Positions 23,701 to 34,588 of a stretch of DNA of 64,000 nucleotides are shown piece after piece. Each line of letters starts with the position of its first letter. Position 1 is the first letter of the stretch. The notes beneath the pieces are model-generated. The model did not search any database and was not told the origin of the DNA. It saw nothing but the letters and a program-made list of their open reading frames with translations. The position numbers and the translations under genes were made by a program. The DNA is from Styela clava (lineage: Eukaryota > Chordata > Ascidiacea > Stolidobranchia > Styelidae), in assembly GCF_964204865.1 (NCBI RefSeq), contig NC_135255.1, forward strand, positions 13,669,135 to 13,733,134. Direction: 5' to 3'.

Positions 23701-26700
23701 CACTATTTATTGTAGAATCGGATTTACAATTCGATAGGATGTCTTAATGATATGGCACCACAGCATTTCATTCGTTTTCCAAATTATGTGGGTATGGGAT
23801 TAGTTAGCAAGTTATTTTGTTTTCGGAAGCATGGACTTGACGGAGGAGGGAGCTGTGATTGACCAGCATTCACATAAACCACCCTGCGGCGCAAGAAGTC
23901 CAGCAATTCTTCTGCACATTAATATAATGGATAATACATTTTATTTTCAAACCTTCGGGAATATCGAGCATGCTCTTATTTCTTGTTGATCCTCTTCTTG
24001 TAGCAGGTCCTTCAAATGATGGATCAAGTTCGGGTACTGGTTCTAGTTCACTTAACCTTGATGCATCTCTCACAGGAGCCATGGATGATTCATCAAGCTG
24101 AAACAATAGAATAAGACTGTATACTAGCATTAGATTCATCGATACTCCTGTAGTGTGTGTACCAGGTTAGGGTTGGATGAAAGTAAAATTTGATGTAAAG
24201 TAGGCGAACAAAATTAGTTACCTCCATATTGGTATACACGCTTCTGGAGTGCCGATTCATCAATATTGAATGATAAATGATGTCGTGAATAAATAATACT
24301 CAGGCTTACACTAAAATACTTGAATTTAACTTGTTGTGTGATAAAACCAAACATGCCTTTCGATTCTCCTTCTCAATTTAAAATAAGGAAATGAAACAGC
24401 TTGCACTACTCATTTTTTCTTCATGATGTCACAAGCGAATAACTTTACGGGTTGCGAATAACTCCACTTTTCGGGTTGTGAACTACTTCATTTAGAATCC
24501 AAAAATTCAAAAGTTTTTTCCCTATACAGATAGCAAATTGTATATTTGACATAAGCAGTAAAAAATTAATTTCACATTCATATACCATCGAATCTTTTGA
24601 TCTTGCTGCACTAATATCTGCTTCAATCTCTGGATCTTAAAACAAACATTACCTTATTAAACCATTGTCTTGCTAAAATAATCACACTCAAAAGTTATGA
24701 TAACCTGTTCAACTTTACAACTGCTGCACAATATTCAGTCCGAAATTAACACTTTTATCAATGAAGTAAAAACATTTCTAAATTCTCATATTCATAATAA
24801 AAGCACAGTGTCATACATGTTATCAATGAAAACTTTGATAACAATTCCAATCTTCTACTTCAGGGGCAACTACTCTGAATTGGCCAGTTACAGATAATAG
24901 ACTTGGTTACTCAATCACATTATGAAAATCTATGAATAAAAAAGGTTTATTTACAAGAGATAGTCCAACAGATAGGCTAACGTTTATATAATATAATAAT
25001 AAGAAGCACAATGTAACAAATGGGGTCATCATGACGTTATTTTCAACATAACTTATATCCATAAAAAGAATATGTTGCATGTTATTTATCATGATTGCAT
25101 TACGGTCCTAAAAATGAGTATTCAGAAGCCATGATGTTTAATTCTTGTAGAGCACTATGTTGAAAAAAATTTTTGATTTCAACTTTGATTAAATATGTAT
25201 ATGTAACATATGTAATACATGTATGTAGGGAACCTTGTGGCAAATGAATATCCCTTCTTATTGCTTGAATTGATTCATTGAATAAATCTTGAATGTCAGG
25301 TTCAATAGATGTTGTCGAATCCCTTTCTTGCACAGGCTAAACATGAAGCATGAAATTAAAACAAAAATTATATTAATGTAATCGATATTATGAGAAATAC
25401 CAGGCTTTCCAAATAGAATTGGAAATTTATGTGGAAAATATGAAAAAAAGGAGTGCTCACATATCTTGCAACTTTTTCATGAAGATTATGATTCTAGAAC
25501 GGTGGTGGGCAAATTGCGGCCAGCGGGCCATATACGGCCCACAGACAAATTTTTCTGGACCTCGAACAATTTCACTTTTAATGTGTAAAAACAAAAATTG
25601 CATATTCTGTGCAAGGCTTTAGCCATTTAACAAATTAAGGCAATGACTAACATGACGCCTGAAATCAGCAATTTCCTGTTCAACCACTGGAGCAATTCAC
25701 ATCGGTATTGATGAGGCCTTAGCTGATATCTGTGATTGTGGAAAGGATGAATGGAGTAGTCTGACTGTACCACATATTACTATTCAAAAGTCCTGTGCCC
25801 AAGACAAGGCTCGAGGCTTGGGAATAAAAACCAAAACATAAACATACCCTTTGATGATCTATCCCACTACATTGTAGTACTGGTGTAGAAAACAACACGC
25901 TTGCAGGTACTATGTACAGCGGCTCTGCCAGTTGTTCCTACATGATTAAAGTAACATAATAATATGGCGTATGAGAAGTATCTCATGTGCCTGCCCACCA
26001 GCACGCACACAAAAACACAATTAAATGAGGCTTGGGCCAAACTTGAACAAACAAAATACACAATAGTATTAAACTTTCGGGCTGTTGTACTTTTAACAAT
26101 TACGTTGATAATGACCCATACCTACAACCTCATGAAAAGATAATGTGGGATAGTCATACTCATGAAGCCATGAAAGCTTTAAAGAAAAACAAAGCCATGA
26201 AAAACTACACTGATTGCTAGATTGAAACAAACGCAAAACCATGGCGGCAAAATCGGTGTGCGTGTGAAAGTAATAATAGGCCTAAACTTTATATACACCC
26301 ATATGCAACAGCAGACTGCGTTTAATATATAATTACGTATTTTTATCAGCGTTCAGGGAATATATACCGTATACATAAATATATATAAAATCATATCCAA
26401 TCAAGAAAACTATTTTGCTTATGAAATAGCTGTTTTTAGTATTGACTTTGGGTACTATTTTCTACTTGCTCATTTGCAATTGTGAGCTCTTTCAAGAAGC
26501 TATCTAGTCTTTTAGGCCGGATCAGTATTTAATTGATTGACAACACTTTCCAATACTGACATTAGAATAGTTATATGCAAACCCTACCCTCACATAATCA
26601 TCTTCAATCGTGTTCAATTTTGTTCTGAATTGTTGCCTGATTTCGGCTCCAGTCAGTCCAATCCTCTTGTCTATGATTAATTTTCTCTTTTTACGTTTCT

Positions 26701-29700
26701 TGGACAGAAGAAAACCTTCATCAATAGGGTCCAGTACAAGAGATGGCGGTTGAACTTCCTAATTATCAAAAAAGATTAATGTTGATTCTATGTTGACATG
26801 GAAGAAGAAGATTAATTAAGTCAGGTCCAGAGCTTAACTTCTACTCTAATTAGACTACAGAAGAGTGTAGATGAGAAAAACTTAGTGAGCACCACATTAA
26901 AATTGGTACGCAATTATCATGATAAATATAAAAAAAGTTTAATAGATGTTGATAAAAAGAAAGAGAATTATACCGATAAATTTTGCGCTGATGCACCTGC
27001 TTCTGGTGGAGGAAGCTGAAATTCTAGAAAAAAAAACAGAAATTGTTGAAATTAGTGCAAATAAAAAACGATGATTTTACAGAACAAATGCACGATCCCA
27101 AAATATAAATCATCAAATTACAAAAACTTTTGATATGTCATGTTGATAAAAATAATACCTGTAAATCAAAAAGCAAAAAAATAAACCATTAAATAATCAA
27201 AAAATTGAGTAAAGATATAAGAAGGAAAGGAACAGATCAATCAACATAGTAAAATTTAGAAAGTGACTAAACTGAACAAATAAACATTTTGCCATGAAAA
27301 TGAACTTACAGGTTAATATATAAACACAGGATGCGAGTCAAACAATTGCCTAATTTGAATTACCCTCCCCCAAATGAAGCATAATTCCCCCAGTCCACCT
27401 ACCTTCTTGTTCTTGTCCAACAACTGTGATATCTTGTATTGGAACAGCCAGTATAGATTCATCAACATCGGTTTGCCTTCTGCTGCTTCTTCTTATTTGT
27501 GGTGGCATTATACTGATGAGACATGGAGATTTTAGAAATTAGCTAGCGCATTTACATGTTACTGTGTACTTCCTGTGCTGTATGCTCCCACTGCACATCT
27601 AGTATTCGTGCACCATTTCTGATGCGGCTATCGCTACAGTTGGAGATGAGGATCCAGACTGTTGCAAATAAAGGGACCTTCAAATTTGGGATCCCGACAC
27701 CCCAAATGGGGCACTAAATGGCACAATGAGGATGCGGTATGTTTCATGAAAATTATCACAGGTAATAAAGTATCTTTTCTGACACTTACTCATGTTGAAA
27801 TAGAATATTAATCGAATTAGAAACCAGTACTGTGACCCACCATCACCGAAATAGAGTCAAAATTTTATCTCTTGTGTGAGAATATGCAAGCACCTCGGTC
27901 TCATTGAAGGTATTGTCAATTTTATTATTTTTCATTTTTTTACTTTATTTTCATTTCAGTTCCTGAGGGTTCCTGGCCGTGGTCAAGTGGTTTGTGATGA
28001 AAAAAGTTTGAAGAAAGGTGTTCTAGTATGCTTTACAAAATTTAAATATTTCTACAATGATTATTAAAAACATAGAGAACAGAAAACCAATCGATACCAG
28101 TGAGATCGCTCATTAATCAGTACATTTAAATAACACAGAAAAGTCGGTATTGGAGTAAGTGGCTCCTTGAAGAAATCGGCGAAAATGCTCCATGGAAATT
28201 TTTTAATTTAATACCATGTTTTCAAAATCAATAATTTGAAAATTTCATTCATACTAAATCTCTCTGAAATTCGTACTAGAAATGAAACACTAAAGGTCAT
28301 AAACAAGAATATCGGTCGGAGACCAAAGACTTATCGACCGAAAGTTAGAGGATCCCCCATTCATTCATTCTGATTCTATAGTGACACCGCGTGTCCCGTC
28401 ACTAATTAATTGATAACTCGCTAATTATACGACATAATTCATCCAAAATCGATAGGCTTCTGGTCCGAGCTATGATGAATGCACATGCAAAATTTGGAGC
28501 AGATTCAAATCTCGCTTTCATGAGATATCGCGTGCATCTAACAGACAGACAGACAAATACCTATCAACATACTTACCGATCTTAAGATCGATAAGTAACA
28601 ATAGTATATGGGTATAGGGGCAAAATTTGGGTATTGGGTGCAAGTTAACAGCCTTTTAGCAACTTAAGTACATGAACTTTGAAACCTGCTGTTCCATTTA
28701 GTTGGGAAGAAACACTGTATTTCACTAACAACAATTTAGTAAGGATCCATAATGTCCACCTCGTATCAAAACTATATGCCACAGTCTTATACTCACGGTG
28801 TTCCAGGTAACATAGCACCAGATGGTGTTGTGACATTTTGTTGTACAGTCCAACTTGGTTCTTTAGAAATTGATGGACCATCAAACATGGATGGAATGTT
28901 TGCGAATTCATGCAAATCATCAACATGAAACTGTCCTACTTCTCCCTGAATCAGGAGATCATCACCTCGCTGCTGTAAACAAGAGAGCAATGCTTAAATA
29001 TGTGAAGGTTGAATGACCAATACGGCCAATGCGGTTCCAGCTAAATCTTAAAAGAATTATACTGAATACCATATGAAGGTCTGTCTTTGAATTATATTCG
29101 GAAAGCAAAATTAAGAATTAAATATCATGCGCTGTAGTATTTGATTATCTCATGACAACAACATTTATTCTTTATATGCCGTTTACTTTCGACCAATTAG
29201 CAATGAAGAATTCCAGCCTGAATACCTGCTGTTTTAATTTCCATAGCATATATTAAATTCAAAGGGCAGAAGAACATACAAATAAATATTGAAAAAGGAC
29301 AGGAATAATTTAAATCAAACACACACTTCTGAATTTTGTAAAACATGATTTAATAGGGCCCACATAACCACGTTCATGACTAAGCAAAATGTTTAGTTCA
29401 AATATTCAACTTCATAATCAATGCCAAGTAAAAAATCTTAAAAGTGATAAACTATAATTTTTATACTTACTGTTTTTATATGCTGATTTTTTTACAAAAA
29501 AGATTCATCCAAATTAAAATGTATAAGACAGAATTTCAAACAATTGCAATTAATGTAAAGAAACAGTCAATAATTAAAAAACACCATGGTACGAAGATTG
29601 CACCATGAACAGTTGACCGAAGCGGTTTTCAGTATCAAAAACTCAACACAAATAACAATACATGTTATAGAAGAAATCCAACTCAAGTTAGTCTGAAATA

Positions 29701-32700
29701 TCCACAGGTAGATGTATTATCCAAATGCAATCCATAACACCACTTACGGTTTCCATGGTTGTAGATACTCCTTCTGGTAGAGTTATTTGACTGATATCGG
29801 CAACAACATGTCTATCAATCTTGCGACGTTTTTTGTCACCCTGGTAATGCATAGAGGTAGAGTTACACATACAGAAATTTTACAATGGTATAGATACAAT
29901 TTGCTCGGAATAGAAATATGTCAAAAAAACGAAAGAAACAAAAACTGTAACTTTATTTACAACAAATCATTGCTTGCCAGTGCTCTCACGGCGTTTAAAT
30001 GGCGTTAAAAAGAAGTGAAGTAAGGAGTGAGAGTAAAGTCAGCGTAAAAGACAGTAGATTCCGAACTCTAAAATTTCAACTTTTCTCAAATTAGATATTT
30101 GAACCTCGGGTGTCGCTGCTCAATAACCAGCTTCGGTTCCCCACGACTTCCCTTCCACAGTAAAACTGTGTATTTATCATTACCTCGTAATTTGTGTTCG
30201 ATTGTTGTTGATTTTACTGGTTGGAAAAAATAAACTTGACTTGACTGGTAAGCGAATGCCAATTGGAAATTTAATTTTTTTTATATGGCATCTACAACCC
30301 GCCTTTTGCTGCCTGAACAAGGCATTATACAGTATTAATGATATGAAACGAGCTACTATATATTTGGAAAAAAGGATCATATCTTTCCCGCTTCAGCATT
30401 GCCCCGACCCAATTTATTACGCCCTGGGTGAGGTGGGGTAATGATTATGAAATTTGAATCGGAGATGTGAAATCTGTGATGCCAATACAGTCGAGTCTAA
30501 CGCTTCAAATGCTTAGTAAATGCACCGCTTAAAAGTTATTTTCAATTAGAAAGTTGAGAACCTCAGATGAAGATGATGATGTAGATTCCTCAGTGGTTGT
30601 ATGAGGAGGTTTGATCGCCGGAAAATCTTCAAAGTTATCAGAAAATATCTTCCCAAACATCGGATCTTCATCAAAGTTTATGTCAAGTTGGAAATTCTGG
30701 AAATATAATGATACATATCTTTCAAAAAGGTGGAACGAACAGAGGACCTATTTCATTGTTCAAACAGAAGTCCCCAGCACTCAACTCGACAATAGTGTGT
30801 TGGGTATGGATAAAACACTCATCAGATGCACTCAGGCAGATGCTCTAAGTCTAAGAGTATAGACAGGTTTATTCATATAACAGTGTACATATGGGTCACA
30901 TGATGAGCCTATCACTAGAGGAGAGATGCACCAAACTCAATACTGGATCCAAACATCATTTGTACTCCTACTGATTGAATGCTCAATATCAGAATAAAAT
31001 TAGTATAGTAGACTAGTGGATTGACAGCCAGTAGTACCTCATCCACAGTATGGCAAATGATTGTTTAATGTATCTGCCAACAATCCTATAAAATGTTAGA
31101 AATATAAGTACCATGGACGATTTTAAAAAGTATAATAAACAACTGAATTTTCATCTCTGATGATGTATTGTGTACTTTTAACAAAACTTTATGCTGGGTC
31201 ACATCAAATCTACCGACGGGCTACTAACCAATATCTACCTGCCTTGATAATTTGACAAAAAGTGTTGTATAGGCGTTAGGAAATCTGCATTTAGGGTTTG
31301 GTTATTGTAGCTTTAATCTCTAATCTGATTTTATTTTTTTCTCGTTTTAAAATAAATCACCTGTTCCTTTTGCTTAGATATCTGACCTCTCTTGGATTCA
31401 GCAAGTTCCGTACAAAGTTCATGCATAAGATATCTTTTTGTGGCTGCAGATTTCCATGATGATCTGACCTCATCTGAACAACATAATACATGAAAATTCA
31501 ATATAATTAATATTATGAATAATATTATTATGGTCGTATAATAATATTATGAACTTATTATTAACATGCTTGTCATACTTATATATCATGCTCGTTCAAC
31601 CCCCATCCCGATTCAAAGTGTGAAAAAATATTATACACAGCAATTTCTCTTGAGACTTTTGAAAACCCGCTTTTTTGGTTCGGCCAATCTTGGCAAGAGG
31701 AAGGACCCCTTTGAAAATTTCTGGCTACACCCTTCGTCATAATAAAAAAAGTAAATATAAATTTTCCCACCTAGGTTGAATACAAGCTGGACTAATGATG
31801 GTTGTGAGTCATTCAAATAAAAGCAAAAAACCTCCCAAAAGTACCACTTAAACTTACTCAAGAAATAGGCCACTTTCAAATTAAAGCACACAATGACACC
31901 GTGAACAAGTTGAGCAGATAATCGGAGTGAGAATCCCTTGATATGCCCCATTCTAGGATCAGCAGACGGTTTGATGTACTTTATTAGATCTTTGCTGAAA
32001 TAAGAGATAGATTTTGAACATAAACGACAGAAACACTAAAATAATAGAACAAGCAACTAGAAAGATTGACACTGATAGTGAGGTGGTTGATAGTAATATT
32101 GCCAGGATACAAAACTCATAATGGGATATTCCAAGCGACTCTACGGGACAATTCCAGAAATTTTGTATGTTGTGATTTAAGGCTATATGACGCAATTTGT
32201 GTTGCTTACAATAGGAAATAATTGAGGCATGGCTGGTCAGAATAATTGTATTGTAACGAAAAAGTGCAGATATGTCTTTTCAGTTTTTTAATTTTAATCC
32301 AGCTTCCCAGTACTGACTGACTGATGTGTTATGGTAGACTATCGGTTTGTTACCTTATGGTATAGACTTGTCTACCACAATAAAGCAGTATGGTTTAGTG
32401 ACGTTGAAAATGTAACACAGTTGACCAGACTATTGCTGTATTGACTGCCTGTACAGCATTACGGTATCTTTATACTAATATTCTGGCGATGTGCGGTAAA
32501 GTTACTGTACCGATGTAGCCTACCAGTAGTCTAGCACGCAGTCAGTACCGGTAGGCCTACCTGGTAGGACCCACATTATTACCGGTAGTCTAGCTGACTA
32601 AATGAAACTAGGCTACTAGGTACCGGTAAATACTAAAATAGCTATCGTCCAAGAAATAAAATAAACTGATATCATTGATCCCTAGACACCACAGAAATTG

Positions 32701-32839
32701 CTTTGAAAACCAACCATGTTTCATAAACGTCAAGAGCATCCAGCTTTTTTTTCTTGATTTTCTCCTTTTTCATGGCTGCCCTCCATATCAGTGAAAACCT
32801 TCCACTTGGCCCAACGAGAAGATCATGAGTGTAAAACAT
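20768..32839 (-). CDS. REC8: REC8-type meiotic cohesin kleisin
   Basis: Seventeen exons, 629 residues, listed 5' to 3': 32839-32715, 31994-31858, 31473-31361, 30696-30562, 29840-29748, 28972-28797, 27512-27403, 27023-26974, 26758-26588, 25937-25848, 25336-25234, 24635-24586, 24097-23953, 23118-23070, 22681-22535, 21909-21800, 20853-20768. The N-terminus MFYTHDLLVGPSGRFSLIW and FSLRLSAQLVHGVI (about residues 66-79) match the SMC3-binding domain of REC8 more closely than RAD21. The middle has the basic KKRKKRKLIIDK block (about 333). The C-terminal exons give the SMC1-binding winged helix (SEAARRFYGLLA...VVIKQKEIYGEI). REC8 closes the cohesin ring in meiosis and is cut by separase; a D-x-x-R candidate is DASR at 462-465. 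Phases agree at all junctions. The small exons 8, 11, 12 and 14 are supported by frame and splice sites rather than by strong conservation. RAD21L is the alternative. Confidence 0.9.
21012..21754. mobile_element. DNA transposon remnant in the last REC8 intron
   Basis: Left end ACCGTATTTCCCGGCGAAT; the right end is a diverged mirror (GCCAGGAAAAACCGTAT). The internal motif GCCGTCTTATTGGG-G near 21063 recurs near 21652 as GCCCGTCTTATTGGGAGG. It is interrupted by a second MITE at 21451-21603. Boundaries are approximate. Confidence 0.55.
21451..21603. mobile_element. nested MITE with 15-bp perfect inverted repeats, mariner-like
   Basis: ACATTTGAACCCATG at 21451-21465 is the exact reverse complement of 21589-21603. 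If the element proper starts at CATTTG, it is flanked by TA on both sides, as for Tc1/mariner insertions. It is nested in the larger element around it. The interior includes CTAACCCTAACCC. Confidence 0.75.
23385..23599 (+). repeat. dispersed 200-300 bp repeat, copy 1
   Basis: Starts ATCGGTAAGTATGTTGATAG, includes ATGCACGCGATATCTCACGA and AGAAGCCTATTGATTTTGGA, and ends GACCGATATTCTCGTTT. Lies in REC8 intron 13, antisense to that gene. Related copies are at 28299-28600 (reverse) and 44374-44634. Confidence 0.85.
24141..24253. mobile_element. GGTACTCC-family MITE, short copy
   Basis: The ends GATACTCCTGTAGTGTGTG and ACACGCTTCTGGAGTGCC are inverted, and the left end runs into ACCAGGTTAGGGTT as in the family. 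Perfect target duplication GATTCATC at 24133-24140 and 24254-24261. In REC8 intron 12, 44 bp upstream (gene sense) of the exon starting at 24097. Confidence 0.85.
25502..25600. repeat. hAT-terminus-like fragment
   Basis: The stretch GGTGGGCAAATTGCGGCCAG followed by CGGGCCATATACGGCCCAC resembles the CG-rich termini often seen in animal hAT elements. A similar stretch occurs near 41957. No partner end was found. Confidence 0.35.
27868..27990. repeat. dispersed repeat, copy with 50-bp intron-like insert
   Basis: Reads CTCGGTCTCATTGAAG, then a 50-bp segment (27910-27959) starting GTATTG and ending in a pyrimidine run plus CAG, then TTCCTGAGGG. The copy at 18474 has the flanks joined with no insert. 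It lies in REC8 intron 6. Confidence 0.6.
28299..28600 (-). repeat. dispersed 200-300 bp repeat, copy 2 (reverse)
   Basis: Reverse complement of the repeat at 23385 and 44374, including the GATCGGTAAGTATG end (complement near 28580) and the CGATATTCTCG-type end near 28302. In REC8 intron 6, in the sense orientation of REC8. It contains a CAGA/TGTC tandem run near 28545. Confidence 0.85.
31640..31735. repeat. DNA-transposon terminus-like fragment in REC8 intron 2
   Basis: The minus strand reads GGGTGTAGCCAGAAATTTTC followed by AAAGGGGTCCTTCC, a pattern common at the ends of invertebrate DNA transposons. No partner end is visible. Confidence 0.35.
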
Positions 32840-32970
32840 ACTTGAAATATATTTTCGTGATATTTATACGATTCGTAAGCATTAAAACAAAATACAGACA
32901 CCCAACTGCCTAACGCTAACTCTACAATATAACAACCAGCAGGAATCGCTGGAAAAACATCCGAAAACTA

Positions 32971-32996
32971 TCCCGCCAATTTAACGCGTCACGTGA
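32971..32996 (-). promoter_or_regulatory. candidate REC8 promoter motifs: TCCCGCC and TCACGTGA
   Basis: TCCCGCC at 32971-32977 (E2F-type) and the palindrome TCACGTGA at 32989-32996 (E-box) lie about 130-160 bp upstream of the REC8 start codon at 32839. In mammals E2F6 and MGA/MAX bind such a pair at germline genes, including cohesin genes; a role here is inference. Confidence 0.4.
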
Positions 32997-33927
32997 TGTA
33001 GCGATCGAAGTCGACTCCGTGTTAATTCGTTGGAGTCGACATACCGTATGTAGGATATTATGAATTCCGAGATCAGCCGAGGACAATTAGAAAAAAATGT
33101 TATCAATTATCATTTGGTAAACCACCTACCTGTACAATGTATTGTAATAGCATTTTTTGCACATTGCCCCGTTCAGAAAGCTCCCAAGCTTTTCAAATTA
33201 GGAAGGGGTGAAATTTGGGGGCTGGTAAATATTTTACTATTATCGATAAAACTATTTGTAACTTGACCTATAAAAATAAATTATGTATTTGACTGACCAT
33301 CTACACTGGTATATAAACCACTTTATGGATTTTCAGACACAAATATATTTAAGCTAGAAACTAATGTGTGGTGTTACATCTCAAAATAAAAGGGTGGATT
33401 TGGATTTTTAGTGAGAGTGTTCACCCCGTATAGGAAGGTATAGAGAAATCACTGCTTCGGTTACTTATTTAAAACATTTAAATGGTACTAAAATATTTTC
33501 ACAATTCAAAACACTATTCTCGACTAAAAAGAAATCCCATGGAAATTATTCTTAGTGTTACGGTTGAACATCTTTTTATTTTAATTAAATTCGTCGTTAC
33601 GCGAGTACATTAGAGTTTCAAAATTCACATGCTTTACAAACAGAGCATAAATAAAGCATGCAATAATGGTAGGCTATAGTAAAATCAAGGGTCTCATTAT
33701 GACGGTTTGCAGCTGATATTATCAACAACAAACCACGACATCGCGTGAATCTATTGAACATATAAATAATTGACAGCACATTAATGCAACAGCATATAAA
33801 TCTGGTAACTTTCCATTAATTTTCAGAATGCACATATACTATTTACCGAACAAGTTTGACAGGTCAATTCAAATATAAATATTCCAGTGTTAAAAGAAGG
33901 TACATTTGTTTGCTTTAGATTCTGCTT

Positions 33928-33970
33928 AGTCATGACCAAAGTAACTATAACAGCCACTTTGGTCATGACT
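33928..33970. repeat. perfect 15-bp inverted repeat with 13-nt loop
   Basis: AGTCATGACCAAAGT at 33928-33942 is the exact reverse complement of 33956-33970. The loop is 13 nt. It is isolated in the REC8/GH16 divergent spacer. Confidence 0.85.
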
Positions 33971-34588
33971 GCTCGATAACGCTAGCATTTTTATATTTTA
34001 TAGGTGGGAAAGTGACGTAATAAATTTAGTATGATTTTGTAATTGAAACAGTCCACTATTTCCCGAACCCGGCTTTATTCAAAAACCAGTTGTTTTGCAA
34101 AAAACTGACTTTTTCATTTTCAATTGCTAAAACAAAAGGACAATGCGATCGAATATTATGAATTATGATGTAATTGACAGCATATCAGATGAAGATCTAT
34201 TTGATATTTATCGAAGGAGGCGTTGGTTATGTGCAAATGTTGTCTTATACTTAATTACCCCCTAAAGACCCATATTGTTGCCATGGAACGGGATGGTGAC
34301 GTCAAAGCTCCCTGTGCAAATCAAAATTGTGCAATAAACTTTGAATGAACTTATGCTTTAAGTGTTTTGGCTCTCGATACCGATAGATGAAGAGAGAAAG
34401 AGAGATAACAACTTCCGACTGCACCGTGACAGGCAAGAATGAAATTTTATGATTGTTCAATGATTAACTTTAACGTTATATGATTTTGATAGAATTTAAA
34501 GGGCACGAGGCAGCTCAAAATGCACATTTCGCACCTGGCGTTTGACGAATACACAGTTTTAGTTGCTAAGCTATCCCAACCTTGAGTA

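Larger units (their letters stand above)
32840..34588. other. divergent spacer between REC8 and the GH16 gene
   Basis: Promoter region for two divergently transcribed genes. It contains the E2F/E-box pair (32971-32996), a 9-bp stem repeat GTCGACTCC/GGAGTCGAC (33010-33040) and a perfect 15-bp hairpin (33928-33970). No coding gene recognised; a 68-codon frame at 33060 shows no known domain. Confidence 0.55.

Noticed and set aside
25100-25140. Possible extra REC8 exon reading ELNIMASEYSFLGP
   Set aside because: It hits a stop at once and has no GT donor. Skipping it joins exons 11 and 12 in the right phase.
28520-28560. CRISPR-like or satellite array from CAGA/TGTC repeats
   Set aside because: It is a few tetramers inside a dispersed repeat, in a eukaryotic intron, with no spacer-repeat pattern.
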